Below are positions 54,364-63,829 of a DNA stretch of 64,000 nucleotides, one piece after another. The stretch's first letter is position 1, and each line of letters starts with the position of its first letter. Both the position numbers and the translations under genes were made by a program. The notes under the pieces are model-generated. The model was not told the DNA's origin. It ran no database searches and worked only from the letters and a program-made list of their open reading frames with translations. Source of the DNA: Streptococcus mitis subsp. hohhotensis (GTDB taxonomy: Bacteria; Bacillota; Bacilli; Lactobacillales; Streptococcaceae); assembly GCF_000722775.1 (NCBI RefSeq), contig NZ_JPFZ01000010.1, positions 62,001-126,000 on the forward strand, in the 5' to 3' direction.

Positions 54364-57111
54364 TTATTTCTTAAATATTAGTTTGTCCTCTTCTAGAGCT
54401 TTTAAAATATACTCATTAATCAATTTATTATCTTCTTCATTTTTTGAAAAATAAGTTTTAATATTATTGGGAGTTCTATGTTCTAATAGACGATGGATAA
54501 CATCATCACTTCTATCATGGAACCAGGTCCAATCTACTTCAGGATAAAGACCTAGAATATCTTCTTCAATATCTTTTAAAATCTTAAAATCAGAAAAATA
54601 TCCTTTTCTACTTAAGTTATATAAATCTGATACAGATTTTTCTCTTGGGTCTGGGAAAGTTTTAACCCCCTCATCTCTTTTATCATTAATTCTTTTAATC
54701 AAATGATGGTAGATTTTATTTTGTATCTGAGGAAAATCATAGACATTCGAACTCATCAGATCAATTACTTTGTGGTAAATAATGTTCTCTGATTGTTCAT
54801 AGACTTTTAGAATATCCAGAATATCATCTTTAACATCCTCTTCAAAATACTTAAAAAAGTGGCATATCAAATCAGAATATTCTACAATTCTTTTTACATC
54901 ATCATTTTTATATTTTATTCTTAAAATATCTGTATTAAATTTTTCGAGTACTATTATTGCAGTTTCCTGTTCAGTTGAGCAATATTCTAGTAACCGTGAA
55001 TAGAGTGGGTACACTGAATTATATAAAGAAAAATTTTTCTCCAATATTTCATTTAAATGTTTATTTACAGTCCCAATTATCTTAGATTTCAATGAATCTT
55101 TATCAATAGCATCCATATTAGCGAGGACATTTTTAATAAGTCCCTTAACTTCCTCGCTCCAATTATAATACAGTGTCTGAGTATTTAAAATATCTATTAC
55201 TCTTTCTATGTCAATATCATCAACAAGAGGAAGAAAAGTTAGTATATTTTTAAGTTCTCGAAGTTTTTCATCCTCAGTAATTTTAAGACTTTCTTGCAGA
55301 TGAGTAATTCGATTCAACAAATATTCTTTTGCTTCCTCAGTAACTTTTATTTTGCCAAATGAATAGTTTCTAAAATATAAATTTACAACCTTAAAATCTA
55401 TACTCGGCAGAATTAATTGGACATCATCCAAATCAAGATTTTTAAGCCAAGAGGCTGTTCTATCAAAAACACTTGCCTCAGGTTTGATATATGAATTATC
55501 ATAACTGAGTAATAATATTTCTAAATATCTATTAATGATTGATTTATAAATCTTATAATGTTCAACACATAAACAATTTAATTTTAAAAAGTTATAAAGA
55601 TTTTTTACTGTAAACTCCGCATTAAAGAGATGATTATTTTCAGACCACCCTCCTCTTCTATAGTTTTCATGCTCTTCACGAATTTCATCAAATAATTCAT
55701 TAATAGTTTCTAATTTTTTATATAAAAAATTGAGACTAAGGATTGAATCTCTAAAAAATTCTATAATCTTTTTCTCATCTCCAGTAACCGAGTTAATAAT
55801 TTGTTCTGTTAATTCGTTTAATTCTCCATCATAAAGTGGCTCTGCATAACTAGGTGTTTTTTCGTATCTATCAATTATTTGAATTTGCTGAAAATTAAAT
55901 TCACAAACTAAAAAATTAAAATAGTCTTTCTGACGAAATGCTATATTAGCTAGTTCTCTAAATTTTGCTTTTGCTAAGGAATATTGTTTTTCTTCATACA
56001 ACTTAAAAGCCTTACTTAAGAATCGATTACCCTTTAAATCTCTAGGCTCACCAATCTCCATATCTAGAAAGCGGTTTAATAAAGATTTTTTAGATACCAT
56101 AATTCGTAATTCTTCATGACCATCAATTTCAAATCTTGATTGATCATTTCCAAACCAGCAATACTCATCATCCCAGTTTAAAGCCCTTTTCTTTAAATCA
56201 GAATATCTAGAAAAATCTTTCGCATCAATAAAACTAAGTCTATCTAAAAAAGCCAGTTGATTCCATAAATCATCAGCATTATTTACATCTTGACTTCGGT
56301 TTTCTGATAGAACCTCTAAAAAATATTTTGTCCTGCAATACAATTTGTTCTGTTTTTCTGATGTCTCCTGACCTAGATTCTCTTCATTAGAGATAATGAA
56401 AATTCCTTGCTTCTTATAATACTCTCGAATGATCATAGACGGTTCCTCGGGAGTATAAAAATAAGCATTTTTAGCATCCAATTTAAATGTATTTTGAATC
56501 ATTCTAAAAATTGAATTAAAAGTCGAATCACTTAGAGAATACCCCACAAACAATAGAGTATGATTCATTATCAATGACTGGATTAAAGTAGAAATCATTG
56601 GGAAGTTCAAATGATAGTCTGAATAATCATCTTCTTTCAAAACAATATTTTTCTTACTGAAGTCACCATGCATTTTAATCAAGTATCTTTCCGAACTCGT
56701 ATAGGGGATGTCTTTATCTTCAGCTACTACATTGTACTTTAACAAGCCACTTTCAAATTGACTCTCCAGAAGTGAATCATAGTTTGTCGTAATAATATGT
56801 TTTGGTGCAATTTTTTCTATTAATTTATGTAACTCATTTGGTTTACTCAATCCCTTCTTAAAGAAAATTTCTTCTATCTTCTTTGTGTACTGATTTTTCC
56901 CAAAAGTATCATAATAATACTGAGCAATTCTCAGTGGACTATCTGTTCTTTCTTCTGGTATGTCCAATTCTTTTTTTAATGATTGAATCAATTCTCCCCA
57001 AGTTGGTAGATTAGAATTAGCTGATATTCCTGCACCAACAAACAAAACTAAGGAATTTTCTTTAATAGAATTCTTTATTTGAGTTATAGATAAATTATAA
57101 TTTTCTTCCAT
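54364..57111 (-). CDS. SIR2-domain protein, putative antiphage NADase
   Basis: The N-terminal 260 residues form a SIR2-like NAD-binding domain: LFVGAGISANSNLPTWGEL (residues 23-41), IITTNYDSLLE (106-116) and IKMHGDF with H148 as the expected catalytic base, then LLFVGYSLSDSTFNSIFRMI. The remaining 650 residues have no motif I recognise and are predicted to be mostly helical, as in defence SIR2 proteins that deplete NAD after phage sensing. The gene is AT-rich and stands alone between rny and yefM-yoeB. It starts after AGGATGGTTCAAAT. Antiphage function is inferred from the family. Confidence 0.85.
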   Translation of the reverse strand: MEENYNLSITQIKNSIKENSLVLFVGAGISANSNLPTWGELIQSLKKELDIPEERTDSPLRIAQYYYDTFGKNQYTKKIEEIFFKKGLSKPNELHKLIEKIAPKHIITTNYDSLLESQFESGLLKYNVVAEDKDIPYTSSERYLIKMHGDFSKKNIVLKEDDYSDYHLNFPMISTLIQSLIMNHTLLFVGYSLSDSTFNSIFRMIQNTFKLDAKNAYFYTPEEPSMIIREYYKKQGIFIISNEENLGQETSEKQNKLYCRTKYFLEVLSENRSQDVNNADDLWNQLAFLDRLSFIDAKDFSRYSDLKKRALNWDDEYCWFGNDQSRFEIDGHEELRIMVSKKSLLNRFLDMEIGEPRDLKGNRFLSKAFKLYEEKQYSLAKAKFRELANIAFRQKDYFNFLVCEFNFQQIQIIDRYEKTPSYAEPLYDGELNELTEQIINSVTGDEKKIIEFFRDSILSLNFLYKKLETINELFDEIREEHENYRRGGWSENNHLFNAEFTVKNLYNFLKLNCLCVEHYKIYKSIINRYLEILLLSYDNSYIKPEASVFDRTASWLKNLDLDDVQLILPSIDFKVVNLYFRNYSFGKIKVTEEAKEYLLNRITHLQESLKITEDEKLRELKNILTFLPLVDDIDIERVIDILNTQTLYYNWSEEVKGLIKNVLANMDAIDKDSLKSKIIGTVNKHLNEILEKNFSLYNSVYPLYSRLLEYCSTEQETAIIVLEKFNTDILRIKYKNDDVKRIVEYSDLICHFFKYFEEDVKDDILDILKVYEQSENIIYHKVIDLMSSNVYDFPQIQNKIYHHLIKRINDKRDEGVKTFPDPREKSVSDLYNLSRKGYFSDFKILKDIEEDILGLYPEVDWTWFHDRSDDVIHRLLEHRTPNNIKTYFSKNEEDNKLINEYILKALEEDKLIFKK

Positions 57112-57281
57112 ATTTGAACCATCCTATCATTAGTTTGTATGACATAAATACAAATTATCCTTCGAAATTTTCTTCTTTTCTGTTATATAATCATAAATAA
57201 GAGTTTATCATTGTTTATAAATATAAAAATTTGTTTGTCTTTTATATTCAATTATGATTTTTAATATTAACAATTCTCTTC

Positions 57282-57290
57282 ATTATACCA
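57282..57290 (-). promoter_or_regulatory. Extended -10 promoter far upstream of the SIR2 gene
   Basis: On the minus strand TGGTATAAT lies about 170 bp before the SIR2 start, implying a long AT-rich leader. The same nonamer drives the restriction operon at 28917. The 57112-57452 gap holds this, the leader and the yoeB terminator; no gene is seen. Confidence 0.6.
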
Positions 57291-57429
57291 CAAGATAAGA
57301 GCTATAAAGCGGATTCAAGGGACAAGAACCTAGTTATTATACTAAAATTTTTCACTGGCTTTTTAACTTATGAAATCTGTCATTTTCCAATCAACTTTAT
57401 CTTTAATTTATTAGCTAAAATTTAAAAAT

Positions 57430-57454
57430 AAAAAGCCCACCTTTCAGTAGACTT
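57430..57454 (-). terminator. Terminator after yoeB
   Basis: On the minus strand AGTCTACT and GGTGGGCT pair (with several G-U pairs), followed by TTTTTATTTTT. The stem begins within the yoeB stop codon region. Confidence 0.75.
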
Positions 57455-57707
57455 AGTAATGATCTTTGAAAGACAAGAAAGCCACGCTATCTCCATCCAT
57501 CATATAAATCAAGCGATTTTCTGCGTCAATACGACGTGACCAGGCTCCTTGGTAGTCATACTTGAGTGGTTCTGGCTTACCTATTCCTGTAAATGGATCG
57601 CGTTGAATATCCTTGATTAGCATGTTGATTCTTTTTAGGGTTTTCTTATCCTGAGTTTGCCAGTAGCAATAATCTGCCCAGGCATCTTCTGTAAACTTGA
57701 GCAGCAT
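57453..57707 (-). CDS. yoeB: YoeB-type mRNA-interferase toxin (Txe/YoeB family)
   Basis: YoeB cleaves mRNA on the ribosome when free of its antitoxin. The 84-aa protein matches the family throughout: FTEDAWADYCYWQTQDKKTLKRIN, GIGKPEPLKYDYQGAWSRRID, ENRLIYMM and the C-terminal SFKDHY with the catalytic His-Tyr. It starts 3 bp after the antitoxin gene. Confidence 0.95.
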   Translation of the reverse strand: MLLKFTEDAWADYCYWQTQDKKTLKRINMLIKDIQRDPFTGIGKPEPLKYDYQGAWSRRIDAENRLIYMMDGDSVAFLSFKDHY

Positions 57708-57710
57708 TTC

Positions 57711-57965
57711 TTACTCCTCAATAACATGGACCTGAGTACTTCCAGCACGAACTTGAGTCATTCCTCGCAAAACCTTGTCTGATAACTCCTTATTTTGAGC
57801 GATTCTCAGGGTTTCTTGAATACTATCCCACTCACTCTTTGAAAGGACTACAATGTCCTCATCTGGATTTTTATTGACCACCGTCAAAGGTTCAAACTCA
57901 TCGTTTACCTTCTTCATGTAGTCTTTTAAATGATTTCGGAATGTTGAGTAAAGAACTGCTTCCAT
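57711..57965 (-). CDS. yefM: YefM-type antitoxin
   Basis: YefM binds and blocks YoeB and represses its own promoter. The 84-aa protein begins MEAVLYSTFRNHLKDYMKKVNDEFEPL (Phd/YefM DNA-binding fold) and has the LSKSEWDSIQETLRI segment. ATG 57965 has the better spacing from GAGG; ATG 57971 is also in frame. A TTGTACAA palindrome lies upstream of its promoter. Confidence 0.93.
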   Translation of the reverse strand: MEAVLYSTFRNHLKDYMKKVNDEFEPLTVVNKNPDEDIVVLSKSEWDSIQETLRIAQNKELSDKVLRGMTQVRAGSTQVHVIEE

Positions 57966-57995
57966 AACCATACCTCATTTTACCTCTTTTCCACT

Positions 57996-58037
57996 ATTAT
58001 ACACGAAAAGAAAGAAATTGTCAGGAACTTGTACAAG
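57996..58037 (-). promoter_or_regulatory. yefM-yoeB promoter and operator
   Basis: On the minus strand CTGACA (58019-58024), a 17-bp spacer and TATAAT (57996-58001) form the promoter. CTTGTACAAG at 58028-58037 is a perfect palindrome containing the TGTACA core bound by YefM in other bacteria. Confidence 0.8.
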
Positions 58038-58073
58038 ATTTTCTTTTCTATCTATTTATTCGTAAAAAATCTC

Positions 58074-58098
58074 AAAAAGCCTACTTTGCAGTAGACTT
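58074..58098 (-). terminator. Terminator after tmcAL
   Basis: On the minus strand AGTCTACT and AGTAGGCT form a stem with a GCAA loop followed by TTTTTG. It overlaps the tmcAL stop codon and closely resembles the yoeB terminator. Confidence 0.85.
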
Positions 58099-59194
58099 AG
58101 TTCTTTTCTATTCTAACCGGCACTCTGCCAAAATTCTGCTCTTCTATACTTGGCTTTCCTAGTTGGTAAATCTGGTCTGCCTTTTGAGTCATGGCATCCC
58201 AGGGTTCTTTGCCAATTCGGCTGACTAGATTGACCTGCCCTTTCAGAGACTTAAGATGCTGCCTGCCTTTTTCGGTAAATCCAAGGACATGAATCCCTTC
58301 TGGCAAATCACTTTCTCTTGCCTGTACTAAGATATAGGTCAAGAGGCGTCTGACACGCGCCTTGGTGTAACGTTTGGTCGCAACCGCTTCTACCAATTCT
58401 TCCACAGACTGGGCTGTCTTGATGGCATCCTTGATGCGCACTGCCATTTCTTGATTGACCTGATAAATGGTGGTTAGTTCTGGATTTGACAAGATTTGGT
58501 ATCGGAGCAAGGGAAAATAGTCATCCCAGCTCACCTTACTAGCCTGCTCAAAAAGGGCAACAGAAGGCATAAAGCATTCTAAGAAATCTTGGTCATTCTG
58601 GTGCTGACGAAGGGCTGTCGCCGAGGCAAAGTCCACATCCTTGTCCACAGAATGGTAACCAGCACCCTGACGCTGAATCGGATGCAACTTGATGTTTCGT
58701 CCAGCAACTGCTTTGACATATGCAAGAGCAAGAACATGGTTGGGCGTATTGCCTGAAAAATCAAGACCAGCAAATTCCTTCCACATAGCTTGGGTTTTCT
58801 GGGGATAGGAAAGAGAATCAGGCAGATTTTCCACAAATTTCTCCATCTCAACACCTTGCTCTGTGTATAAATCAGCAGTTTTTTGATAATCCAGAACTTC
58901 CTCTGTACCAAAAGCTAGAGTATCAATGCCCAAACGCGCCAAGATATCCACAGCCCCTTGGGCGAAAAAATCCGCCGCCTGAACACTGACTAAAAAGGGC
59001 AATTCCACCACCAGATCCGCTCCATTTTCTAGCGCCATCTGGGCCCGTGTCCACTTATCCACAATTGCAGGCTCGCCTCTCTGCATGAAATTCCCAGACA
59101 TGGCAACGATTTTCAGTCCCTCAGCCTGCTCCAGTAGGTATTTATGCCCATTATGAAAAGGATTGAACTCCGCGATAATACCTGTAATGGTCAT
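58097..59194 (-). CDS. tmcAL: tRNA(Met) cytidine acetate ligase TmcAL
   Basis: TmcAL (YlbM family) forms N4-acetylcytidine at the wobble position of elongator tRNA-Met using acetate and ATP. The 365-aa protein has the nucleotidyltransferase motif [17 protein letters not shown] and [23 protein letters not shown]. It starts after TAGGAGATTACC, 9 bp after the methyltransferase gene. Confidence 0.92.
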   Translation of the reverse strand: MTITGIIAEFNPFHNGHKYLLEQAEGLKIVAMSGNFMQRGEPAIVDKWTRAQMALENGADLVVELPFLVSVQAADFFAQGAVDILARLGIDTLAFGTEEVLDYQKTADLYTEQGVEMEKFVENLPDSLSYPQKTQAMWKEFAGLDFSGNTPNHVLALAYVKAVAGRNIKLHPIQRQGAGYHSVDKDVDFASATALRQHQNDQDFLECFMPSVALFEQASKVSWDDYFPLLRYQILSNPELTTIYQVNQEMAVRIKDAIKTAQSVEELVEAVATKRYTKARVRRLLTYILVQARESDLPEGIHVLGFTEKGRQHLKSLKGQVNLVSRIGKEPWDAMTQKADQIYQLGKPSIEEQNFGRVPVRIEKN

Positions 59195-59203
59195 GGTAAT
59201 CTC

Positions 59204-59944
59204 CTACTTCTGAGCGACAAAAAACCAACGGGTGCTAGTTTCTGTTGGCTCCTTGTCCTCAAAGTCGGCATAGAGTTTGAAGGATTTGAAACCAGCCTGT
59301 TCCAGCAAAATATCATAGGTCAGGACCTCATAAGTCCGCTCCTCATGCACTTCATCGTGGCGACTAAAGGAGCCGTCAGCCTCCTTGATAAAGAAAGTCA
59401 GCTCATGGACGATGGAGTGAGGTGCTGCATCCTCATAGGTATCCCAAAGCATAGCGAAGTCTTCTGCATTTTCATGGTAGGAATAGCCTGGAAAAACTTC
59501 GTCTGTCTGGTAGGTCGAATGCACATCAAAGATGAAGATGCCATCTTCGTTGAGAGCATTATAGACTTCTTTAAAAACGTCCCCGACTTCCACCTCATCC
59601 TGCATGTAGCAGATTGAGTCCGAATAACAGGTGACAAAATCATATTTACCCACCTTAGACAAATCCAGCATATTGCCTTCCATAAAATCAATCTTTTGTT
59701 TGGCTGAAGAAGCTCTCTTCTCGGCAATCTTCAACATATCAGCACTCAAGTCCAGGCCAGTCACATCAAAACCAGCTTGAGAAAAGCGAACAGACTGGAT
59801 ACCTGTCCCACAAGCCAATTCCAAGAGTTTCTTTCTCTCCTTAGTTTTTGGCAAGTGACGCAGAGAAAAATCCGTCCATTTATCGTATAAACTATCGTCC
59901 ATGACTTCATCATAGACCGCCGCAAAGGTTTCATAAGTTGCCAT
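59204..59944 (-). CDS. Class I SAM-dependent methyltransferase
   Basis: This 246-aa protein has LLELACGTGIQSVRFSQAGFDVTGLDLSADML (motif I and post I) and DFVTCYSDSICYM (motif II region). The acceptor is unknown. ATG 59944 (MATYETFAAVYDEVM) fits the family N-terminus; ATG 59950 has slightly better spacing from GGAGG. It lies between rsfS, with a hairpin between, and tmcAL. Confidence 0.85.
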   Translation of the reverse strand: MATYETFAAVYDEVMDDSLYDKWTDFSLRHLPKTKERKKLLELACGTGIQSVRFSQAGFDVTGLDLSADMLKIAEKRASSAKQKIDFMEGNMLDLSKVGKYDFVTCYSDSICYMQDEVEVGDVFKEVYNALNEDGIFIFDVHSTYQTDEVFPGYSYHENAEDFAMLWDTYEDAAPHSIVHELTFFIKEADGSFSRHDEVHEERTYEVLTYDILLEQAGFKSFKLYADFEDKEPTETSTRWFFVAQK

Positions 59945-60021
59945 AATCATGATACCAAGAGCCTCCATGGCAAACACCACTCGCTCTTTACCTTTCTATC
60001 AATTTTTTCTAAAATAAGCAA

Positions 60022-60049
60022 ATAAAACCCAGTTGACTACAACTGAGTT
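60022..60049 (-). terminator. Terminator after rsfS
   Basis: On the minus strand AACTCAGTTG and CAACTGGGTT form a 10-bp stem with a TAGT loop, followed by TTATTTG. It may end or attenuate the upstream operon. Confidence 0.75.
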
Positions 60050-60055
60050 CATCTT

Positions 60056-60409
<354 letters not shown>

Positions 60410-60421
60410 TTAGTCCTCTTT

Positions 60422-60922
60422 CTAGAAAATATGTTTGTAATCTAGGACATCTGCAAAGCGCCCCTCCCAAATGCCCTCATAAAATTCATTTATCGTTTCT
60501 GCTGGAATGTCATCCCCATCAAAGGTTGTGACAGCACCTTCTGGAATAATCAGCTTATAGCCATATTCAAAGGCAACCTTGACAGAGGTATCCACACAAT
60601 ATTCTGTCTGCATACCACATAAAACTAATTTGTCAATCCCCTGTTTATCCAAGTATTCTTTTAAGCCAGTTTCTTTGAAAATACTGTTATACTTCTTCTG
60701 AAAGACCTTTTCATCAGTTTTTCGATTTAAAAGCGCAGATAACTGCCAATCTTCTGATGTTTGAGCTTCAGAGTTCTCAATATGTTGAACATAGATAATT
60801 TCAATATTCTTGCTTCTAGCCTGGTTTTGTAAATAAGAAATTTTTTCCAATAGACTTTTTGTCTGGAACCCAGTTTCTACTAAAACATTCTGAACATCAA
60901 TGATTATAAAAGCCGTCTTCAT
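60422..60922 (-). CDS. Isochorismatase-family cysteine hydrolase
   Basis: This 166-aa protein has the family triad: Asp in FIIIDVQNVLV, Lys in the FQKKYNSIF segment and Cys in LVLCGMQTEYCVDTSV. The substrate is unknown; nicotinamidase-like amide hydrolysis is possible but the gene's neighbours (nadD two genes upstream) are only suggestive. It begins right after yqeK. Confidence 0.88.
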   Translation of the reverse strand: MKTAFIIIDVQNVLVETGFQTKSLLEKISYLQNQARSKNIEIIYVQHIENSEAQTSEDWQLSALLNRKTDEKVFQKKYNSIFKETGLKEYLDKQGIDKLVLCGMQTEYCVDTSVKVAFEYGYKLIIPEGAVTTFDGDDIPAETINEFYEGIWEGRFADVLDYKHIF

Positions 60923-61516
60923 TTAGTCCTCTTTCAAATAGTGCACAAAGGCGTTATAGGTTTCAAGGGTTTGGGGATAGATAGGGAATCCCTGATGAGC
61001 TAGATGCTCCACAGTGCGAGCTGTCTCATAAGCTACTGCCTTATTAAGTGACAAACTTGCAATCTCACGTGCCACATCCACTCCTGGAAAGGCACGATTG
61101 TGTTCAATATAGTCTGCGACATAGACAACCTTATCTAAGTCTGTCATCTGGTCAGCCCCGACTGTATGGATTTCAATAGCTCGCAGGATTTCCGGATCAT
61201 GCAAATCCAAGTCTTCTTGAATCTTGTAAATTCCAACCATACCATGCCAGACATTATTACCCCAGTTTTTGAGGTCAGGGTCTAGCTGATATCGGTCAAT
61301 CAAGTCTAGAAATTCCTGATCTGACAACTTCTTAGCATAGTCATGAAGAAGGCCTGCTAGACCTGCTTTCTCGACATCAACTCCAAATCGTTGGGCTAGT
61401 TCAATGGCTGCACGCTCCACACCCAAGCAATGGGTTAAGCGCTTTTCAGGAAGAAGCTCTGCCATTTTTTTCAACAAAGCCTCACGAGAGCAGTTGATAT
61501 AGTCTTGATAGGCCAT
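60923..61516 (-). CDS. yqeK: HD-domain hydrolase YqeK (Ap4A hydrolase)
   Basis: YqeK proteins cleave diadenosine tetraphosphate symmetrically. The 197-aa protein has [27 protein letters not shown] (HD pair) and [14 protein letters not shown] plus EIHTVG further metal ligands. Its ATG overlaps the nadD stop (TGATG). Confidence 0.93.
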   Translation of the reverse strand: MAYQDYINCSREALLKKMAELLPEKRLTHCLGVERAAIELAQRFGVDVEKAGLAGLLHDYAKKLSDQEFLDLIDRYQLDPDLKNWGNNVWHGMVGIYKIQEDLDLHDPEILRAIEIHTVGADQMTDLDKVVYVADYIEHNRAFPGVDVAREIASLSLNKAVAYETARTVEHLAHQGFPIYPQTLETYNAFVHYLKED

Positions 61517-62145
61517 CAGTAAAGCCCCTCCTTCTCGATATAGGCTAGCACCGGCTGAGGTAGGAGAAAGTTGGGTTTTCGTCCTTGGGCAAGGAAGTCA
61601 CGCACCATGCTGGATGAGATATCCATGAGAGGCACATCCACCCAGATAACGGGATAGGAAGTTCCAGCCTTGTAGCGTGGACGCTGAACCCCCACAAACT
61701 GAACCATGTCGACCAGTTCATCAATTCGGTACCACTTGGGCAGATAGTCCACCATGTCGGCACCGATGATAAAATAATAATCTGTATCTGGATTCTTCTC
61801 AGTTAGAAGCTTCATGGTGTCGTAGGTGTAAGAAATGCCCTTGCGCTCCAACTCAATGGTTTCAATGGCTAGTCCTTCAATCCCCTCAATCGCCAATTCA
61901 AGCATCTTGAGACGATGGTGCTCAGGGATGGTTTCCTTTTTATCTACGTGAGGAGGTTGGTACTCAGGCATGAGCAGAACCTGATCCAGTCCCAACTGTT
62001 GCCGCACTTGGTCCGCAACGATCAGATGGGCATTGTGAACAGGGTTAAAATTCCCCCCTAAAATCCCGACTTGTTTGCGTTTTTTCTCCTTGATTTCTGG
62101 CTCCAACTCTACCTTGGTAAAGGGAGTCAATAATTCGATTGCCAT
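61516..62145 (-). CDS. nadD: Nicotinate-nucleotide adenylyltransferase
   Basis: NadD makes deamido-NAD. The 209-aa protein has [19 protein letters not shown] (nucleotide-binding HxGH-like motif), [19 protein letters not shown] and the [10 protein letters not shown] motif. It starts after AAAGGAGACTAGCCT. Confidence 0.95.
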   Translation of the reverse strand: MAIELLTPFTKVELEPEIKEKKRKQVGILGGNFNPVHNAHLIVADQVRQQLGLDQVLLMPEYQPPHVDKKETIPEHHRLKMLELAIEGIEGLAIETIELERKGISYTYDTMKLLTEKNPDTDYYFIIGADMVDYLPKWYRIDELVDMVQFVGVQRPRYKAGTSYPVIWVDVPLMDISSSMVRDFLAQGRKPNFLLPQPVLAYIEKEGLY

Positions 62146-62195
62146 AGGCTAGTCTCCTTTATTTCTCTGTAAAAACAGTTATTTGGAGTAGTTTT

Positions 62196-62507
62196 TTAGA
62201 TTTCTTTGACTTTTTTAGAAATCTTGCGATTTTCTTTCTTACTGGATTGTTTAAACAAAATCAAGATGCGTCCGATTTTTTGGACTGTATCCACACCGAT
62301 TTCTTCTTCCAAGATTTCAGCTACTTCGTGGATGTTTTCATCAGTGTTTTGTAAGAGCGTTACTTTAATCAATTCGCGGGCGTCAAGAGCTTGACGGACG
62401 CTGGTTTTGATTTGGTCGTTAAGGCCATTTTTCCCGATTTGGATGATGGGTTTGAGGGTGTGTGCCTGGCTGTTGAGGAAGGCACGTTGTTTTGATGTTA
62501 GTGACAT
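62196..62507 (-). CDS. yhbY: RNA-binding protein YhbY (CRM domain)
   Basis: This 103-aa protein carries a CRM domain (LTSKQRAFLNSQAHTLKPIIQIGKNGLNDQIKTSVRQALDARELIKVTLL). It associates with ribosome assembly in other bacteria. It has a basic C-terminal tail (KKENRKISKKVKEI). The ribosome binding site is weak (TTAAAGAAATT). Confidence 0.92.
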   Translation of the reverse strand: MSLTSKQRAFLNSQAHTLKPIIQIGKNGLNDQIKTSVRQALDARELIKVTLLQNTDENIHEVAEILEEEIGVDTVQKIGRILILFKQSSKKENRKISKKVKEI

Positions 62508-62532
62508 AATTTCTTTAAAAGAGTTTCTTTTT

Positions 62533-62691
62533 ATACTTTTCTGAAGTGGTGACGGACGTCAGCAAAGTCCTTCGGACTTTCATGACTAAAATTTGAGCCT
62601 AAGGTCTCAAATTTTCCGCAGTTGGTACAATCACTTGTACCAACTGACACCACAGCGAAAAGTATTCGTTATGGGCTCGCAAGGCTCGCCC
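62533..62691. repeat. Structured multi-hairpin intergenic element between yqeH and yhbY
   Basis: An outer stem pairs ATACTTTTC with GAAAAGTAT and GTGGTG with CACCAC (62533-62551 with 62648-62665). It encloses three hairpins: AAAGTCC/GGACTTT (62564-62580, extended by GTCA/TGAC-type flanks), AAAATTTGAG/CTCAAATTTT (62588-62615) and a perfect 12-bp stem CAGTTGGTACAA/TTGTACCAACTG (62619-62646). A fourth short stem, GGGC/GCCC, follows at 62673-62691. It fits a small repeat element or a structured RNA. Confidence 0.7.
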
Positions 62692-62720
62692 GAATTCAGA
62701 TAACCCTTTCCTTTCTGTGT

Positions 62721-63827
62721 TTAAATAATCGCTTTTCGTGTGACGACGGCGACGCCTTCTGGTGCCCAGACGGCGACTTTTGCGGTGCCTGTTACGCGGA
62801 TCCAGCCTAGGCCTGAGATGACTAGGTCTGTCTTGTCCTTGATGTTAAATACATGTTGGACCAATTTGGGAAAATCTTCTTTTTCCTTGCTATTTGGCGG
62901 TGTTAGAAGAGTTCCAACGTGCTTATCATAAAATGCACTAGCGCCTTCAAGCTTGGTACGATGGAGTTTGAGTTCATTATCAAAGAAGGCTGTGAAACCT
63001 TGCTTCTCACCTGCAATGAAGTCAAAGCGTCCCAAACCACCTAAAAACAGGGTTTGTTCAGGATTGAGCTGATAGGTCTTAGGCTTGATCTCCTTTTTAG
63101 GGCTAACATACTTGAGGTTTTTGGCCGTCAAGTAGTGGGCCATCTGGTGGCGGTGGATGATTCCTGGCGTATCGTAGATATAAGAACCATCATCAAGCGG
63201 AATCTCGATTTTGTCCAAGGTCGTCCCTGGGAAGCGTGACGTCGTAATGACATTCTGGTCACCCGTGATTTCTTGGATAATAGCATTGATGAGGGTTGAT
63301 TTTCCAACGTTGGTTACACCAACCACATAGACATCACGACCCTTACGGTAGTGTTCAATCTTGTCAATGACTTCCTTAATGGCATGTTTGTTTTGTGCTG
63401 AAGTTAGGACGACATCGACTGGACGAAGTCCTTCTTCGTGGGCACGTTCCATGAGCCACTGGCTAATCTTGCCTGGTTTAACAGACTTGGGCAGGATATC
63501 TTTTTTATTTCCCACCAAGAGGACATCATTGCCCGAGACAAAACGTGGTAAGCCTGGGATGACAGAGCCATTAAAGTCAAAGATATCAATAACATTAACC
63601 ACTAAGGCATCACTGTCTCCTACCTCGTGCAAGAGCTTGAGGAAATCATCGTCCGTCAACTGGACATCCGTGATTTCATTGTAGTGACGGAGACGGAAAC
63701 AGCGTTGGCAATAGACTTCGCCAGTCTCCAAACCTTTTTCAAGTGCCGACTGGGGAGTAAATCCAAGACCAGCCTTGTCTGTCGTCTGAATGGTTGCTCC
63801 ACAACCAATACAGAGAATTTCTTCCAT
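62721..63827 (-). CDS. yqeH: Ribosome biogenesis GTPase YqeH
   Basis: YqeH is a circularly permuted GTPase needed for 30S assembly. The 368-aa protein has an N-terminal zinc finger (CIGCGATIQTTD ... YCQRCFRLRHY), then NKKD (G4) before GVTNVGKSTLINAI (G1) and DTPGI (G3), and a C-terminal binding domain. It begins 2 bp after the yqeG stop, so they are cotranscribed. Confidence 0.95.
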   Translation of the reverse strand: MEEILCIGCGATIQTTDKAGLGFTPQSALEKGLETGEVYCQRCFRLRHYNEITDVQLTDDDFLKLLHEVGDSDALVVNVIDIFDFNGSVIPGLPRFVSGNDVLLVGNKKDILPKSVKPGKISQWLMERAHEEGLRPVDVVLTSAQNKHAIKEVIDKIEHYRKGRDVYVVGVTNVGKSTLINAIIQEITGDQNVITTSRFPGTTLDKIEIPLDDGSYIYDTPGIIHRHQMAHYLTAKNLKYVSPKKEIKPKTYQLNPEQTLFLGGLGRFDFIAGEKQGFTAFFDNELKLHRTKLEGASAFYDKHVGTLLTPPNSKEKEDFPKLVQHVFNIKDKTDLVISGLGWIRVTGTAKVAVWAPEGVAVVTRKAII

Positions 63828-63829
63828 AG

